A stretch of DNA of 64,000 nt from Amycolatopsis sp. WQ 127309 (lineage in GTDB: Bacteria > Actinomycetota > Actinomycetes > Mycobacteriales > Pseudonocardiaceae): NCBI RefSeq assembly GCF_023023025.1, contig NZ_CP095481.1, positions 6,337,001 to 6,401,000 of the forward strand. Direction: 5' to 3'. Each line of letters starts with the position of its first letter. Within the stretch, counting starts at the first letter, position 1. Position numbers and translations under genes: made by a program. Positions 9,775 to 17,615 of the stretch are shown here, piece after piece. The notes under the pieces are model-generated. The model had not been told where the DNA came from and did no database searches. It was given only the letters and a program-made list of their open reading frames with translations.

Positions 9775-9792
9775 AGACGTACGGTCGGCTTC

Positions 9793-12210
9793 ATGAGTGA
9801 TGACCAGAGGGTGTTCGTGCCGTCCCGGCCGCTGCCGGCCGCCCGGACCGGCGTGCTGACCGCGTTCGACCCCGGCACCCGGACGCTGGAGGCCGGGTTC
9901 CGGGTCGCGCCGCAGTTCCGGGCCCTGCCCGTCGACGTCGTGTTCGAGAAGGACGTGGCGGTCCGCCTGCGGGACGGGGTGACGATCCACGTCGACCTCT
10001 TCCGCCCGGCCGGTGCGGAGCGGGTGCCGGTGATCGTGGCGTGGAGTCCCTACGGCAAGGGACAGGGGACCTCCGCCAGCGCGATGGGCGTCTTCGGGAT
10101 GGTCGGTCTCGACAACGGGATCGTGTCCGGGCTGGAGAAGTTCGAAGGCCCGGACCCCGCGTACTGGTGCGCCCGGGGGTACGCGATCTGCAACCCGGAC
10201 GTCCGCGGCGTGGTCGACTCCGAGGGCGACAGCGTGCTGTGGGACCGCCAGGAAGGCCGCGACTGTCACGACGTGATCGAGTGGCTGGCGCAGCAGGCCT
10301 GGTGCTCCGGCAAGGTCGGCATGAGCGGCACCTCCTACCTTGCGGTCTCCCAGTGGTTCACCGCCGCCGAGCAGCCCCCGCACCTGGCGGCGATCAACCC
10401 GTGGGAAGGCGTCAGCGACGTCTACCGCGACCTGGTGATGCGCGGCGGGATGCCCGACACCGGGTTCGCCCGGCAGCTCCAGGAGGGCAGCTTCTTCGGC
10501 CAGAACGGCAAGGAGGACATCCTCACCGAGGTCGAGCGCTATCCGCTGGTGAACGACCTGTGGGAGAACAAGATCCCCGACTTCGGCCGGATCACCGTGC
10601 CGGCCTACGTCGTGGCCAGCTACTCCAACACGCTGCACACGGCCGGGACGTTCCGCGCCTGGCGGCGGATCGCGTCGCCCGAGAAGTGGCTGCGTGTCCA
10701 CAACAGTCAGGAATGGCCCGACTACTACGACGAAGTCAACGTCGAGGACCTGCGCCGCTTCTTCGACCACTACCTCAAGGGCGAGGACAACGGCTGGGAG
10801 CGGACGCCCCGGGTGCGCTACGCGATCCTCGACCTCCAGGGCGGTGACCGGGTCGGCGTCGCCGCGGAGGAGTTTCCCCCGGCGGACGTCACGTCGACGA
10901 AGTACTACCTCGACGGCCGCTCGCGCGCGCTGACGACCACGGCCCCCGCCGACGAGACCGCCGTGACCTACGCGGTCGACGCGAACCCGGACGCGGTGTC
11001 CTTCGTCGTGCGGTTCGACCGCGACACCGTGCTGGCCGGTTACCCGAAAGCGCACCTGTGGCTCGAAGCGCGCGGTGCCGACGACATGGACGTCTTCGTG
11101 CTCGTGCAGAAGCTCGACGCCCACGGCACGCCGCTCCAGGCGTTCACCGTCCCCAACCGGGGCGCGATCGTCCACGACGTGACCGAGCACGGCGCGACGA
11201 TCCTGCGGTACAAGGGTTCCGACGGACGCCTGCGCGTTTCGGCGCGCCACCTCGACGAGGCCCTTTCGACTCCCGACGTGCCGGCCCACAGCTTCGACCG
11301 CGTGGAGCGCCTCTCGGCCGGCGAGGTCGTCGACGTCGAGATCGAGCTGCTCCCGGTCGGGCTCGCGTTCCACGCCGGTGAGCAGCTGCGGTTCGTCGTC
11401 AGTTCGCGGAACCTGCTGGGCACCGTGATGCCCGGCATCCGGGAGTACACCGGCGCCAACCGCGGGCAGCACGTCGTCCACACCGGCGGCGAGCACGCCT
11501 CCTACCTGCAGCTTCCCGTCCGGCAGGCGCCGGCCGAACCGGCGCCGTGGGTGCGCTTGGCCGGCGACGACCACGACGGGCGCGTCGAGCGGTTCGAGGT
11601 GGTGGCCGCACGGCGGGCTTTGGCGCTCCTGAAGGGAAAGCTCGGCCGCGAGCGCCTGTTCGACCTCCTGCGGGACGAGATCGAGGCCGGGAGCGCTTTC
11701 CTGCGCGAACAGGTCGCGCTCTCCGCCGGACAGGAGACGACCGGCACGACGACGTTGCGCGCCCACGGCATCACCGCGGCGCAGTTCACCGAATGGCTTT
11801 CGCGGGCCTTCGGCCGGGAGGACGTCCTGCTCGCAGGCCACCCGGAGCACTACTCGATCCACGCGGCCGGCGGCCGGGTGAACATCGTCGAGACGCTCGG
11901 CGAGCACGTCTGCTCGTTCTTCATGCGCGAGTGGGACGACTCCGCGACGCCGGGAGCGGAGCCGCCACCCGGCGGTCGCCGGCGGTCGCGCCTCGTGCTG
12001 GAGGACGGCACCGTCGTCGGCTCCATCGCCAACGCGTTCGCCGAGGAGGAGGACGGGTTCACCGCCCGCCTCTCGGTGACGCTGCCGGCCACCTGTGGCC
12101 CGCAGGTGATCGAGCACCACCTGCAGCACTTCGCGGTCGAGTTCCGGAACTGGATCCTGGGCGCGGCCGCCGAGCAGCCTGGTCAGGCGTCGGCGCTCAG
12201 GGCCGGATGA
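9793..12210 (+). CDS. CocE/NonD-family serine hydrolase (X-Pro dipeptidyl-peptidase S15 class)
   Basis: An 805-residue alpha/beta hydrolase. The S15 catalytic core runs from about residue 40 to 310: VRLRDGVTIHVDLFRPAGAE, ICNPDVRGVVDSEGD, and the nucleophile elbow GMSGTSYLAVSQW with Ser181. A C-terminal jelly-roll domain (S15_C) spans about 330-590 and includes FHAGEQLRFVVSSRNLLGT. A further ~200-residue tail (from about 600, SRAFGREDVLLAGHPEHYS) is not part of the usual S15 architecture. Substrates of such enzymes are esters, amides or X-Pro peptides. No signal peptide is seen, so it is likely cytoplasmic. It diverges from a TetR gene and overlaps the convergent dehydrogenase by 14 bp. Confidence 0.85.
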   Translation: MSDDQRVFVPSRPLPAARTGVLTAFDPGTRTLEAGFRVAPQFRALPVDVVFEKDVAVRLRDGVTIHVDLFRPAGAERVPVIVAWSPYGKGQGTSASAMGVFGMVGLDNGIVSGLEKFEGPDPAYWCARGYAICNPDVRGVVDSEGDSVLWDRQEGRDCHDVIEWLAQQAWCSGKVGMSGTSYLAVSQWFTAAEQPPHLAAINPWEGVSDVYRDLVMRGGMPDTGFARQLQEGSFFGQNGKEDILTEVERYPLVNDLWENKIPDFGRITVPAYVVASYSNTLHTAGTFRAWRRIASPEKWLRVHNSQEWPDYYDEVNVEDLRRFFDHYLKGEDNGWERTPRVRYAILDLQGGDRVGVAAEEFPPADVTSTKYYLDGRSRALTTTAPADETAVTYAVDANPDAVSFVVRFDRDTVLAGYPKAHLWLEARGADDMDVFVLVQKLDAHGTPLQAFTVPNRGAIVHDVTEHGATILRYKGSDGRLRVSARHLDEALSTPDVPAHSFDRVERLSAGEVVDVEIELLPVGLAFHAGEQLRFVVSSRNLLGTVMPGIREYTGANRGQHVVHTGGEHASYLQLPVRQAPAEPAPWVRLAGDDHDGRVERFEVVAARRALALLKGKLGRERLFDLLRDEIEAGSAFLREQVALSAGQETTGTTTLRAHGITAAQFTEWLSRAFGREDVLLAGHPEHYSIHAAGGRVNIVETLGEHVCSFFMREWDDSATPGAEPPPGGRRRSRLVLEDGTVVGSIANAFAEEEDGFTARLSVTLPATCGPQVIEHHLQHFAVEFRNWILGAAAEQPGQASALRAG

Positions 12211-13270
12211 CGGTGAGGGCGAACCGCGCCTGCTCCTTCGCCGCGTGGCCGACGGCGTCGGCGATCTCGTCGAGGCCGAACTCCGTGACGGCGAACCCGC
12301 CCAGGTCGAGCAGGCCCGCGCGGGCCAGCGCGATCAGGCCGGTGTTCGCCTCGCGCGGGGCCAGCCACTGCCCGCGCACGGTGATGTTGTTGCGCATCAG
12401 CCACGGGTAGGGCAGCGCGAGGTCGTCGCCGCCGAGCATGCCGACGCCGCCCATCAGCACGACCCGGCCGTACTCGCGCACCGTCATGGCCGCGGTCCGC
12501 GTGACGGCCGCCCCCGCCGACGGCGGCAGCAGGTCGAGGACCACGTCGATCGGGCCGGGCGCCGTGCTGCGCATCCGGGCGGTGTCGTCGTCCCCGGTGA
12601 GCCGGACGGTCCGGACGCGCGCGCCGAACCGGCGTTCCAGGTCGGCCAGCGCGTCGACATTGCGGCCCGGGGCGACCACGCAGGCCGCGCCCATCGCGAG
12701 GGCGACCGCCACGCCCGCGCTGCCGAAGTTGCCGGTCGCGCCGCTGACCAGCACAGTTTCGCCCGGCTGGAGCTGAGCCGCGAGCAGCCCGCCGTACGGC
12801 ACGAGACAGAGGGAGAGCGCGGCCCACCGGCCGGCGTCGGCGGGGTCGATCGCGCCGAGCGGGACGGCGTTCTCCGTCGGGACCAGCACCTGCTCGGCGT
12901 AGGCGCCGTGGCCGAAGTGGCGTTGCAGGAACAGGCCGCCTTCACCGCGCGCGCTCAGGCCCTGCAGCGTGATGTCCGGCGTGCGGGCGTCGTCGCGGGA
13001 GCGGATGGTCGGGTCGCACAGCACCCAGTCGCCGGGCTCGAGCCGGGTCGCGTCCGGGCCGGTCGCGCGCACCCGCCCGACCGCGCCGGCGCCGGGCACG
13101 ACCGGCAGCGTGAGCAGGTAGTTCCGCTCGCCGCGGAACACCTCCCCGGCGTAGGGCAGCACCGGCGCCGCGACGACGTCGACGAGCACCTCGCCGGTGC
13201 CCAGTACCGGGTCGGGCCACTCGCGCACGGACGGCATCGTGCCGAATTCTTCGAGGACAGCAGCTTTCAT
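12197..13270 (-). CDS. Zinc-independent quinone-oxidoreductase-like MDR dehydrogenase
   Basis: A 357-residue medium-chain dehydrogenase/reductase. N-terminal GroES-like domain: MKAAVLEEFGTMPSVREWPD, PVVPGAGAVGRVRATG. Rossmann domain: ETVLVSGATGNFGSAGVAVA, the AxGxxG type seen in NADPH:quinone and acyl-reductase members. The catalytic-zinc GHE motif is not evident. It probably reduces a small carbonyl or quinone with NADPH in the cytoplasm. ATG 13270 begins exactly at the family start. It diverges from an MmyB-like XRE regulator across an 82-bp gap holding a CCAGGCCTGG palindrome, implying regulation by that neighbour. Confidence 0.85.
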   Translation of the reverse strand: MKAAVLEEFGTMPSVREWPDPVLGTGEVLVDVVAAPVLPYAGEVFRGERNYLLTLPVVPGAGAVGRVRATGPDATRLEPGDWVLCDPTIRSRDDARTPDITLQGLSARGEGGLFLQRHFGHGAYAEQVLVPTENAVPLGAIDPADAGRWAALSLCLVPYGGLLAAQLQPGETVLVSGATGNFGSAGVAVALAMGAACVVAPGRNVDALADLERRFGARVRTVRLTGDDDTARMRSTAPGPIDVVLDLLPPSAGAAVTRTAAMTVREYGRVVLMGGVGMLGGDDLALPYPWLMRNNITVRGQWLAPREANTGLIALARAGLLDLGGFAVTEFGLDEIADAVGHAAKEQARFALTVIRP

Positions 13271-13302
13271 GAGGCCAGCTTCCGCGTTCCCGGACGGCAT
13301 AT

Positions 13303-13318
13303 CCAGGCCTGGTATCAT
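13303..13318. promoter_or_regulatory. Divergent promoter/operator between MDR dehydrogenase and XRE regulator
   Basis: A 10-bp perfect palindrome CCAGGCCTGG (13303-13312) immediately followed by TATCAT, a good -10 for the regulator gene. A further CCTGG half-site lies just downstream. The layout suggests binding by the adjacent XRE regulator. Confidence 0.4.
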
Positions 13319-13352
13319 CCTGGGACTGTTGCGTGCCACCCGGAGGTCGTCG

Positions 13353-14147
13353 ATGGCAGAGGTGGCCCGCGCCGGGCTGGGGGAGTTCCTGCGGTCGCGG
13401 CGGGAACGGCTGAACCCGGTCGCGCTCGGGCTGCCGGACCGGCGTCGCCGCCGGACGCCCGGGCTGCGTCGCGAGGAGGTCGCCGAGCTGGCCGGCATCG
13501 GCGTCGACTGGTACATCCGGCTGGAGCAGGGCCGCACGGTCAGCCCGTCCACGGAGACGATCGAGGCGCTGGCCGGCGCCCTGCGGCTGGACGACGCGGA
13601 GCGCGCCCACCTGCGTGAACTGGCCCGCAACCCGGCGCGGACGGCGTTCGTCCGCGAGTCGGTCCCCGACGCGACGCGGGGGCTGATCGAGAACCTGACC
13701 CAGCCCGCGTACGTCACCGGCCGCCGCTGGGACGTGCTGGCCTGGAACCGCGCGGCCGTCTCGCTGTTCACCGACTTCGGCAAGCTGCCCGAGGCGGACC
13801 GGAACGTGCTGGTGTTCCTGCTGCTCGACGAGCGGGGGCGGCGGCTGTTCGGGCCCGGCTGGGCGGCGCAGGCCGAGCACACGGTGGCGCAGTTCCACGC
13901 CGCGCACGACCTGTGGGCGCCGGACCCGGCGTTCACCGCGCTGGCCGGCCGCCTGCGCGCGGGCTGCGCCGAGTTCGCGGGCTGGTGGGAGCGCCACGAC
14001 GTCGTCCACAGTGGACCCGGCCGGAAGACGCTGTACCGCCCGGAGCCGGTGGAGTACGAGTACGCGACGTTCCAGGCGAACGAGGACCCGGCACTGCGGT
14101 TGACACTCTACGCGCCGGCCCGGCGGCCGCGGATCAGCGGCAGGTAG
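13353..14147 (+). CDS. XRE-family regulator with MmyB-like ligand domain
   Basis: A 264-residue regulator. The HTH_31/XRE domain (residues about 8-85) shows GLGEFLRSRRERLNP, RRRTPGLRREEVAELAGIGV and WYIRLEQGRTVSPSTETIEA. The C-terminal MmyB-like domain (about 105-260) shows QPAYVTGRRWDVLAWNRAA, a PAS-like pocket known in this family to bind a fatty acid or other ligand. It is a classic local regulator of a divergent oxidoreductase, here the MDR dehydrogenase. ATG 13353 is preceded by CGGAGG. The 3' end overlaps the convergent TetR gene by 40 bp. Confidence 0.92.
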   Translation: MAEVARAGLGEFLRSRRERLNPVALGLPDRRRRRTPGLRREEVAELAGIGVDWYIRLEQGRTVSPSTETIEALAGALRLDDAERAHLRELARNPARTAFVRESVPDATRGLIENLTQPAYVTGRRWDVLAWNRAAVSLFTDFGKLPEADRNVLVFLLLDERGRRLFGPGWAAQAEHTVAQFHAAHDLWAPDPAFTALAGRLRAGCAEFAGWWERHDVVHSGPGRKTLYRPEPVEYEYATFQANEDPALRLTLYAPARRPRISGR

Positions 14148-14704
14148 ACCTCGTCGACGATCTCCACGAGGACGCCGTCGTCCACTGTGGTCAGTCCGCG
14201 GGTGAGGTACTCGTTGCGCAGCAAGGTAAGCGCGACGGTCGCGACACGCGGGTGCAGCGACTCCGGCGGGGCCTCGTCGCGGGCCACGGCGCGCTCGAGG
14301 AGCGTCAGCCACGCGGTGGTGCCGCCGTCGCCGGCCTGCTCGTGCAGCCGGGCCAGCAGGTCCGGGTCGTCGCTGACGCCGGCCAGCAGGCCGCGCAGGA
14401 TCTGGGCGGCGGGGGAGGAGGCGCCGCAGTTGACGGCGCGCAGCAACGCGAGCGCGTCTTCGCGCAGGTCGCCGGTGTCGGGCGGGCGCAGCTTGTCCTC
14501 GGCCAGGTGCCGGTAGGCGGCGACGCCGAGCGCGGCGCGGTTCGGCCATCGGCGGTAGATCGTGTTCTTGTTGGTGCCGGCCCGCTGCGCGACGCGTTCC
14601 ATGGTCAGGCCCGGGTAGCCGGCCTCGGCCAGTTCGTCCGCGGCGGCGCGCAGGATCGCGTCTTCCAGTTCGGCGCCGCGCCGCCGGGTCTTCGCTTCGG
14701 TCAT
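14108..14704 (-). CDS. TetR-family transcriptional regulator
   Basis: A 198-residue TetR repressor. HTH: AILRAAADELAEAGYPGLTM, VAQRAGTNKNTIYRRWPNRA (residues about 16-60). The C-terminal domain has the TetR_C_11-like pattern with LLRAVNCGASSPAAQILRG; ligand unknown. ATG 14704 lies against a cluster of GGTAC-type repeats, including a perfect 18-bp palindrome that also covers the promoter of the divergent TIM-barrel gene, so repression of both by this protein is the simple reading. Its 3' end overlaps the convergent XRE gene by 40 bp. Confidence 0.92.
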   Translation of the reverse strand: MTEAKTRRRGAELEDAILRAAADELAEAGYPGLTMERVAQRAGTNKNTIYRRWPNRAALGVAAYRHLAEDKLRPPDTGDLREDALALLRAVNCGASSPAAQILRGLLAGVSDDPDLLARLHEQAGDGGTTAWLTLLERAVARDEAPPESLHPRVATVALTLLRNEYLTRGLTTVDDGVLVEIVDEVYLPLIRGRRAGA

Positions 14705-14705
14705 C

Positions 14706-14749
14706 GGTACTCACCGTACCTTGCCAATAGGGTACGGTACGTACCGTAC
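14706..14749. promoter_or_regulatory. TetR operator cluster (GTACGGTAC repeats)
   Basis: A perfect 18-bp palindrome GTACGGTACGTACCGTAC at 14732-14749, preceded by a second inverted repeat GGTAC-N5-GTACC at 14706-14720. Both sit in the 71-bp gap between divergent tetR and the TIM-barrel gene. This is one of the clearest operators in the window. Confidence 0.75.
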
Positions 14750-14775
14750 GCTATTTCTTCCGGAGGGCATCTCTT

Positions 14776-15783
14776 ATGCGAGCCAAGGGCATCGGTTACG
14801 ACACCGGAATGGCGGTCGGCGGCACCATCCGCCGTCCCTTCGCACCCGAGCTGGTCCGGCGTGAGCTGACGATCATCCGCGACGACCTGCACTGCACGGC
14901 CGTCCGGCTGTTCGGCACCGACCTGGACCGGATCGAGTCCGCCGCGCGGGAAGCGGCCGCACTCGGGCTGGAGGTGTGGTTCTCGCCGTTCCCCTGGGAC
15001 CGGCGGCCGGCGGAGATCCTCGAGCAGCTCGCCGACGGCGCCGAGCGAGCCGAACGCCTCCGGGTCGCGGGAGCCGAGGTCGTGTTCGTCACCGGCGCCG
15101 AGCTGAGCCTGTTCAACCACGGCTTCCTGCCGGGCGAAACCCTCCCGGAGCGCACGGCCGGGTTGTTCGAGCGGTCCCCGGAATCACTGCGAGCGCTGGC
15201 CGAACTCCCCGCCCGCGTCAACGACTTCCTGGCCCGCGCGGTCGAAGCGGTCCGCGCCCGGTTCGGCGGCCGGATCACCTACGCGTCGGTCCCGCTGGAG
15301 CGCGTCGACTGGACGCCGTTCGACATCGTCTCGGTCGACGCGCACCGCTCGAAGGAGGTCGAGCACATCTACCAGGAGGGCATCCGCACGCTGGTCGCGG
15401 CGGGCAAGCCGGTGGCGATCACGGAGTTCGGCTGCACGACCTACCGCGGCGCGGCCGACCTCGGCGCCCGCAGCGGCGAGATCCTCGAGTACGACGGAGA
15501 CGTCCCGGTCCGGCTGAACGGCGACTACGTCCGCGACGAAGAGGAGCAGGCGGGCTACCTCCGCGAGCTGCTGAAGGTGTTCACGGAGGAGGGCGTCGAC
15601 GCGGCGTTCGCGTGCACCTTCGTCTGCTACGGCCTGGTGCACCGCGCGTCGCCCCGCGAGGATCTCGACATGGCGAGCTGGGGCGTGGTGAAGGTCCTGG
15701 AGGAAGGCTCGGGGGAGACGTACCCGGGCCTGCCCTGGGAACCGAAAGCCGCGTTCGGCGCGCTCGCCGCCTGCTACGCCTGA
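14776..15783 (+). CDS. TIM-barrel glycosidase-like protein (family often labelled abortive-infection protein)
   Basis: A 335-residue protein resembling clan GH-A glycoside hydrolases: alternating strands and helices, LEVWFSPFPWDRRP, DIVSVDAHRSKEVEHIY, and VAITEFGCTTYRGAADL, where the Glu of TEFG sits like the GH-A nucleophile. No signal peptide, so it is cytoplasmic. I recall databases labelling this actinomycete family 'abortive phage infection protein', but nothing in the sequence proves that role. It is controlled by the divergent TetR through the palindromic operator. Its end overlaps a small convergent gene by 10 bp. Confidence 0.65.
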   Translation: MRAKGIGYDTGMAVGGTIRRPFAPELVRRELTIIRDDLHCTAVRLFGTDLDRIESAAREAAALGLEVWFSPFPWDRRPAEILEQLADGAERAERLRVAGAEVVFVTGAELSLFNHGFLPGETLPERTAGLFERSPESLRALAELPARVNDFLARAVEAVRARFGGRITYASVPLERVDWTPFDIVSVDAHRSKEVEHIYQEGIRTLVAAGKPVAITEFGCTTYRGAADLGARSGEILEYDGDVPVRLNGDYVRDEEEQAGYLRELLKVFTEEGVDAAFACTFVCYGLVHRASPREDLDMASWGVVKVLEEGSGETYPGLPWEPKAAFGALAACYA

Positions 15784-15995
15784 GCCTCGCCCTTCATCAG
15801 CTCCTCGATCTTGGTGATGATCTCCCGATCGGTAGCCACGCTGAGAACGGTGATGCCCTGCGGGCCGGGGGCGCGGTGCAGCAGTCCGAGCTTCACGGTC
15901 AACCACGCACGCAGGTCGGCAAGCTCCTGACGCGCGGCGTCGCGCTCCGCGCGCAAGGCGGCGATGGCGGCGGTGGGATCAGGTTCCGGGGGCAT
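15774..15995 (-). CDS. Small coiled-coil hypothetical protein
   Basis: A 73-residue protein. Residues about 5-30 (AAIAALRAERDAARQELADL) form a charged heptad-like helix typical of a short coiled coil. A short loop with HRAPGPQGITVLSVATDRE follows and the end is another helix (IITKIEELMKGE). Unknown function. Start M15995 (MPPEPDP) is chosen; the ATG at 16016 adds seven residues. Codon third positions are GC-rich, supporting a real gene. It overlaps the TIM-barrel gene tail to tail. Confidence 0.55.
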   Translation of the reverse strand: MPPEPDPTAAIAALRAERDAARQELADLRAWLTVKLGLLHRAPGPQGITVLSVATDREIITKIEELMKGEAQA

Positions 15996-16150
15996 GTTCC
16001 GATCCTGCCGGACCACGGCGCCGGGGACAGCAACTTCGTCCTCGCGGCCGCGAGTTCACGGCCGTCGTGGCCGGTGAAACGGGGCACGAGCCGAGCGTGT
16101 CCGGCCCGGCGCGGTGGCCGCCGCACGGCGTCCGGGGTGACACTGGGGGC

Positions 16151-17467
16151 ATGACAGCCGTCGACCGACAGTGGGCACGTCCCCTGCCGGCGACCTCCCG
16201 GTACGACGCCACGCCACCCCTGCGACGCGGTGCGCTGCTGGTCACGGCGTCGCTGGCCGCTCTGAGCGGGGCGGTGACGACGGCCGCCGCGGTGCCCGCG
16301 CTCTGGCGGCTCTGGCAGCTCTACGCGATGTTGTTCGGCGTCTTCGCGGCGGTCGAAATCGTCGCCGTGGCCGCCGTGCTCGGCTGGCCCACGCGCAAGA
16401 CCGCCCACTTCGCGGCCCTGACCGCCGCCGTGGCGCTCGCGCTGTGGGTGGTCAGCCGGCCGCTCGGGCTGCTGGCGCGGTTCGACCCGTGGCAGCCGGC
16501 GGACACCGTGGTCGGCTTCACCGACTACGTCATCGCCGGGCTGCAGTTCGTCGCCCTGTTCGGGCTCCTGGTCGTCGCCCGGCGGCGGGCGCACCCGCGG
16601 CCGTCGACGCTGCGGCGCGTGTCGGCGTGGATCGTGCTGTTCCCCGTGCTCCTGCTGGTCCTGGCGACCGGCACGGCCGGCGCGGTCGCCGCGGGCGACG
16701 GCGTCACCGGCACCAACGCCTCGACGCTGCTCGACAGCACGTCCAGCACGGTCGAGTACTGCCGCCCGGCGGGGATCCCCCTGGCCATGGACGTCTACCA
16801 GCCCCGGACGTCCGCGACACCCGCGCCGGTCGTGCTCTACCTGCACGGCGGCGGCCTGTTCCTCGGCAACCGCAAGCCCGCCGGTCCCGGCGCGCTGCTC
16901 GACGGCCCGCGGTTCACCGCCGTCCGCGACGCGCTGACGGCCCGCGGCGTGGCGGTCGCCTCGATCGACTACCGCCTCGCCCCCGCGGCGCCGTGGCCCG
17001 CCCCGCTCGCCGACACCAAGTGCGCGGTCCGCTTCCTCGCGGCCAACGCGACGGCGCTGCACCTCGACCCGGCCCGCATCGCGGCCTGGGGCACCGGCAC
17101 GGGCGGCACGCTGGCGGCCCTCCTCGGCACCGCGCCGGGCTTCGACGCCGGCCAGTACGCCGGGGTCCCGAGCACGGTCCACGCGGTGGTGGCCCTGGCC
17201 GCCCCGGCGGACTTCACGGACTTCACCGGCCTCGACGCGGTCACCCGCGCCTCGATCCTGCTCGCCCTGGGCCGTGCGCCGGCAACCCTGCGCGAGGCGA
17301 GCCCGCTGACCTACGCGGGCCCGGGCGCCCCGCCGTTCCTGCTCGCCGGCGGCGGCCGGAAGTCGGCGGAGTACGCGAACCGCCTGCGCGCGGCGGGCGA
17401 CCCGGTGACCACGGGCGACGGCGGTCCGGCCGAAGTGACGGACTTCCTGGTCACCGCCCTGCGCTGA
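16151..17467 (+). CDS. Membrane-anchored alpha/beta hydrolase-fold protein lacking a catalytic nucleophile
   Basis: A 438-residue protein. Residues about 25-190 hold four hydrophobic membrane segments (e.g. GALLVTASLAALSGAVTTAA, AWIVLFPVLLLVLATGTAG). From about residue 200 it has an HSL-like alpha/beta hydrolase domain: a DVYQP strand, oxyanion motif VVLYLHGGGLFLG, ASIDYRLAPAAPWPAPLADT. The expected GxSxGG elbow reads WGTGTGGTLAAL, so Ser is Gly. Near the C-terminus, where Asp and His of the triad normally follow PPFLL, the sequence is LAGGGRKSAEYANRL with no matching residues. It therefore looks like a pseudo-enzyme, perhaps a binding or sensing protein. ATG 16151 starts just ahead of the first membrane region. 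Confidence 0.75.
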   Translation: MTAVDRQWARPLPATSRYDATPPLRRGALLVTASLAALSGAVTTAAAVPALWRLWQLYAMLFGVFAAVEIVAVAAVLGWPTRKTAHFAALTAAVALALWVVSRPLGLLARFDPWQPADTVVGFTDYVIAGLQFVALFGLLVVARRRAHPRPSTLRRVSAWIVLFPVLLLVLATGTAGAVAAGDGVTGTNASTLLDSTSSTVEYCRPAGIPLAMDVYQPRTSATPAPVVLYLHGGGLFLGNRKPAGPGALLDGPRFTAVRDALTARGVAVASIDYRLAPAAPWPAPLADTKCAVRFLAANATALHLDPARIAAWGTGTGGTLAALLGTAPGFDAGQYAGVPSTVHAVVALAAPADFTDFTGLDAVTRASILLALGRAPATLREASPLTYAGPGAPPFLLAGGGRKSAEYANRLRAAGDPVTTGDGGPAEVTDFLVTALR

Positions 17468-17479
17468 TAGCTTGAGGAC

Positions 17480-17551
17480 GTGAGCAGCGGACGCGGACTC
17501 GTGGCACCGATCTTCGGTGACCACTCCTACCGCTGCGACTTCTACGGTTGA
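17480..17551 (+). CDS. Short upstream ORF (23 codons), possible leader peptide
   Basis: A short ORF in the gap before the SAH hydrolase: GTG start, product ending HSYRCDFYG, TGA stop. GAGG lies 2 nt before the GTG, too close for a normal ribosome site, but TAGCTT at 17468-17473 ends 6 nt upstream, so a leaderless transcript starting at this GTG is possible. Its last codons and stop form the left arm of a 10-bp stem ending at the SAH hydrolase ribosome site. This suggests a regulatory leader peptide rather than a functional protein; a modified peptide precursor is an alternative. Confidence 0.4.
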   Translation: MSSGRGLVAPIFGDHSYRCDFYG

Positions 17552-17606
17552 CCGGCCCCGCTCCGGGCCCCGTTCACCGCGTCACGCGGTTTCTCCGTCA
17601 ACCGTA
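17543..17606 (+). promoter_or_regulatory. Structured leader ahead of the SAH hydrolase (multi-hairpin junction)
   Basis: A 10-bp perfect closing stem TACGGTTGAC (17543-17552) / GTCAACCGTA (17597-17606) encloses two hairpins: GGCCC...GGGCC near 17554-17569 and ACCGCG-TCA-CGCGGT at 17576-17590. The right arm touches the AAGGA ribosome site (17606-17610) of the hydrolase; the left arm overlaps the short ORF's stop codon. A ribosome terminating there would open the stem. I see no match to the SAH riboswitch core as I remember it. Confidence 0.5.
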
Positions 17607-17615
17607 AGGAAAGTC

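Noticed and set aside
17552..17615. SAH riboswitch ahead of the SAH hydrolase
   Set aside because: I could not find the conserved core and pseudoknot pattern of that riboswitch as I remember it; the leader is reported as an unclassified structure. A covariance-model search would settle it.
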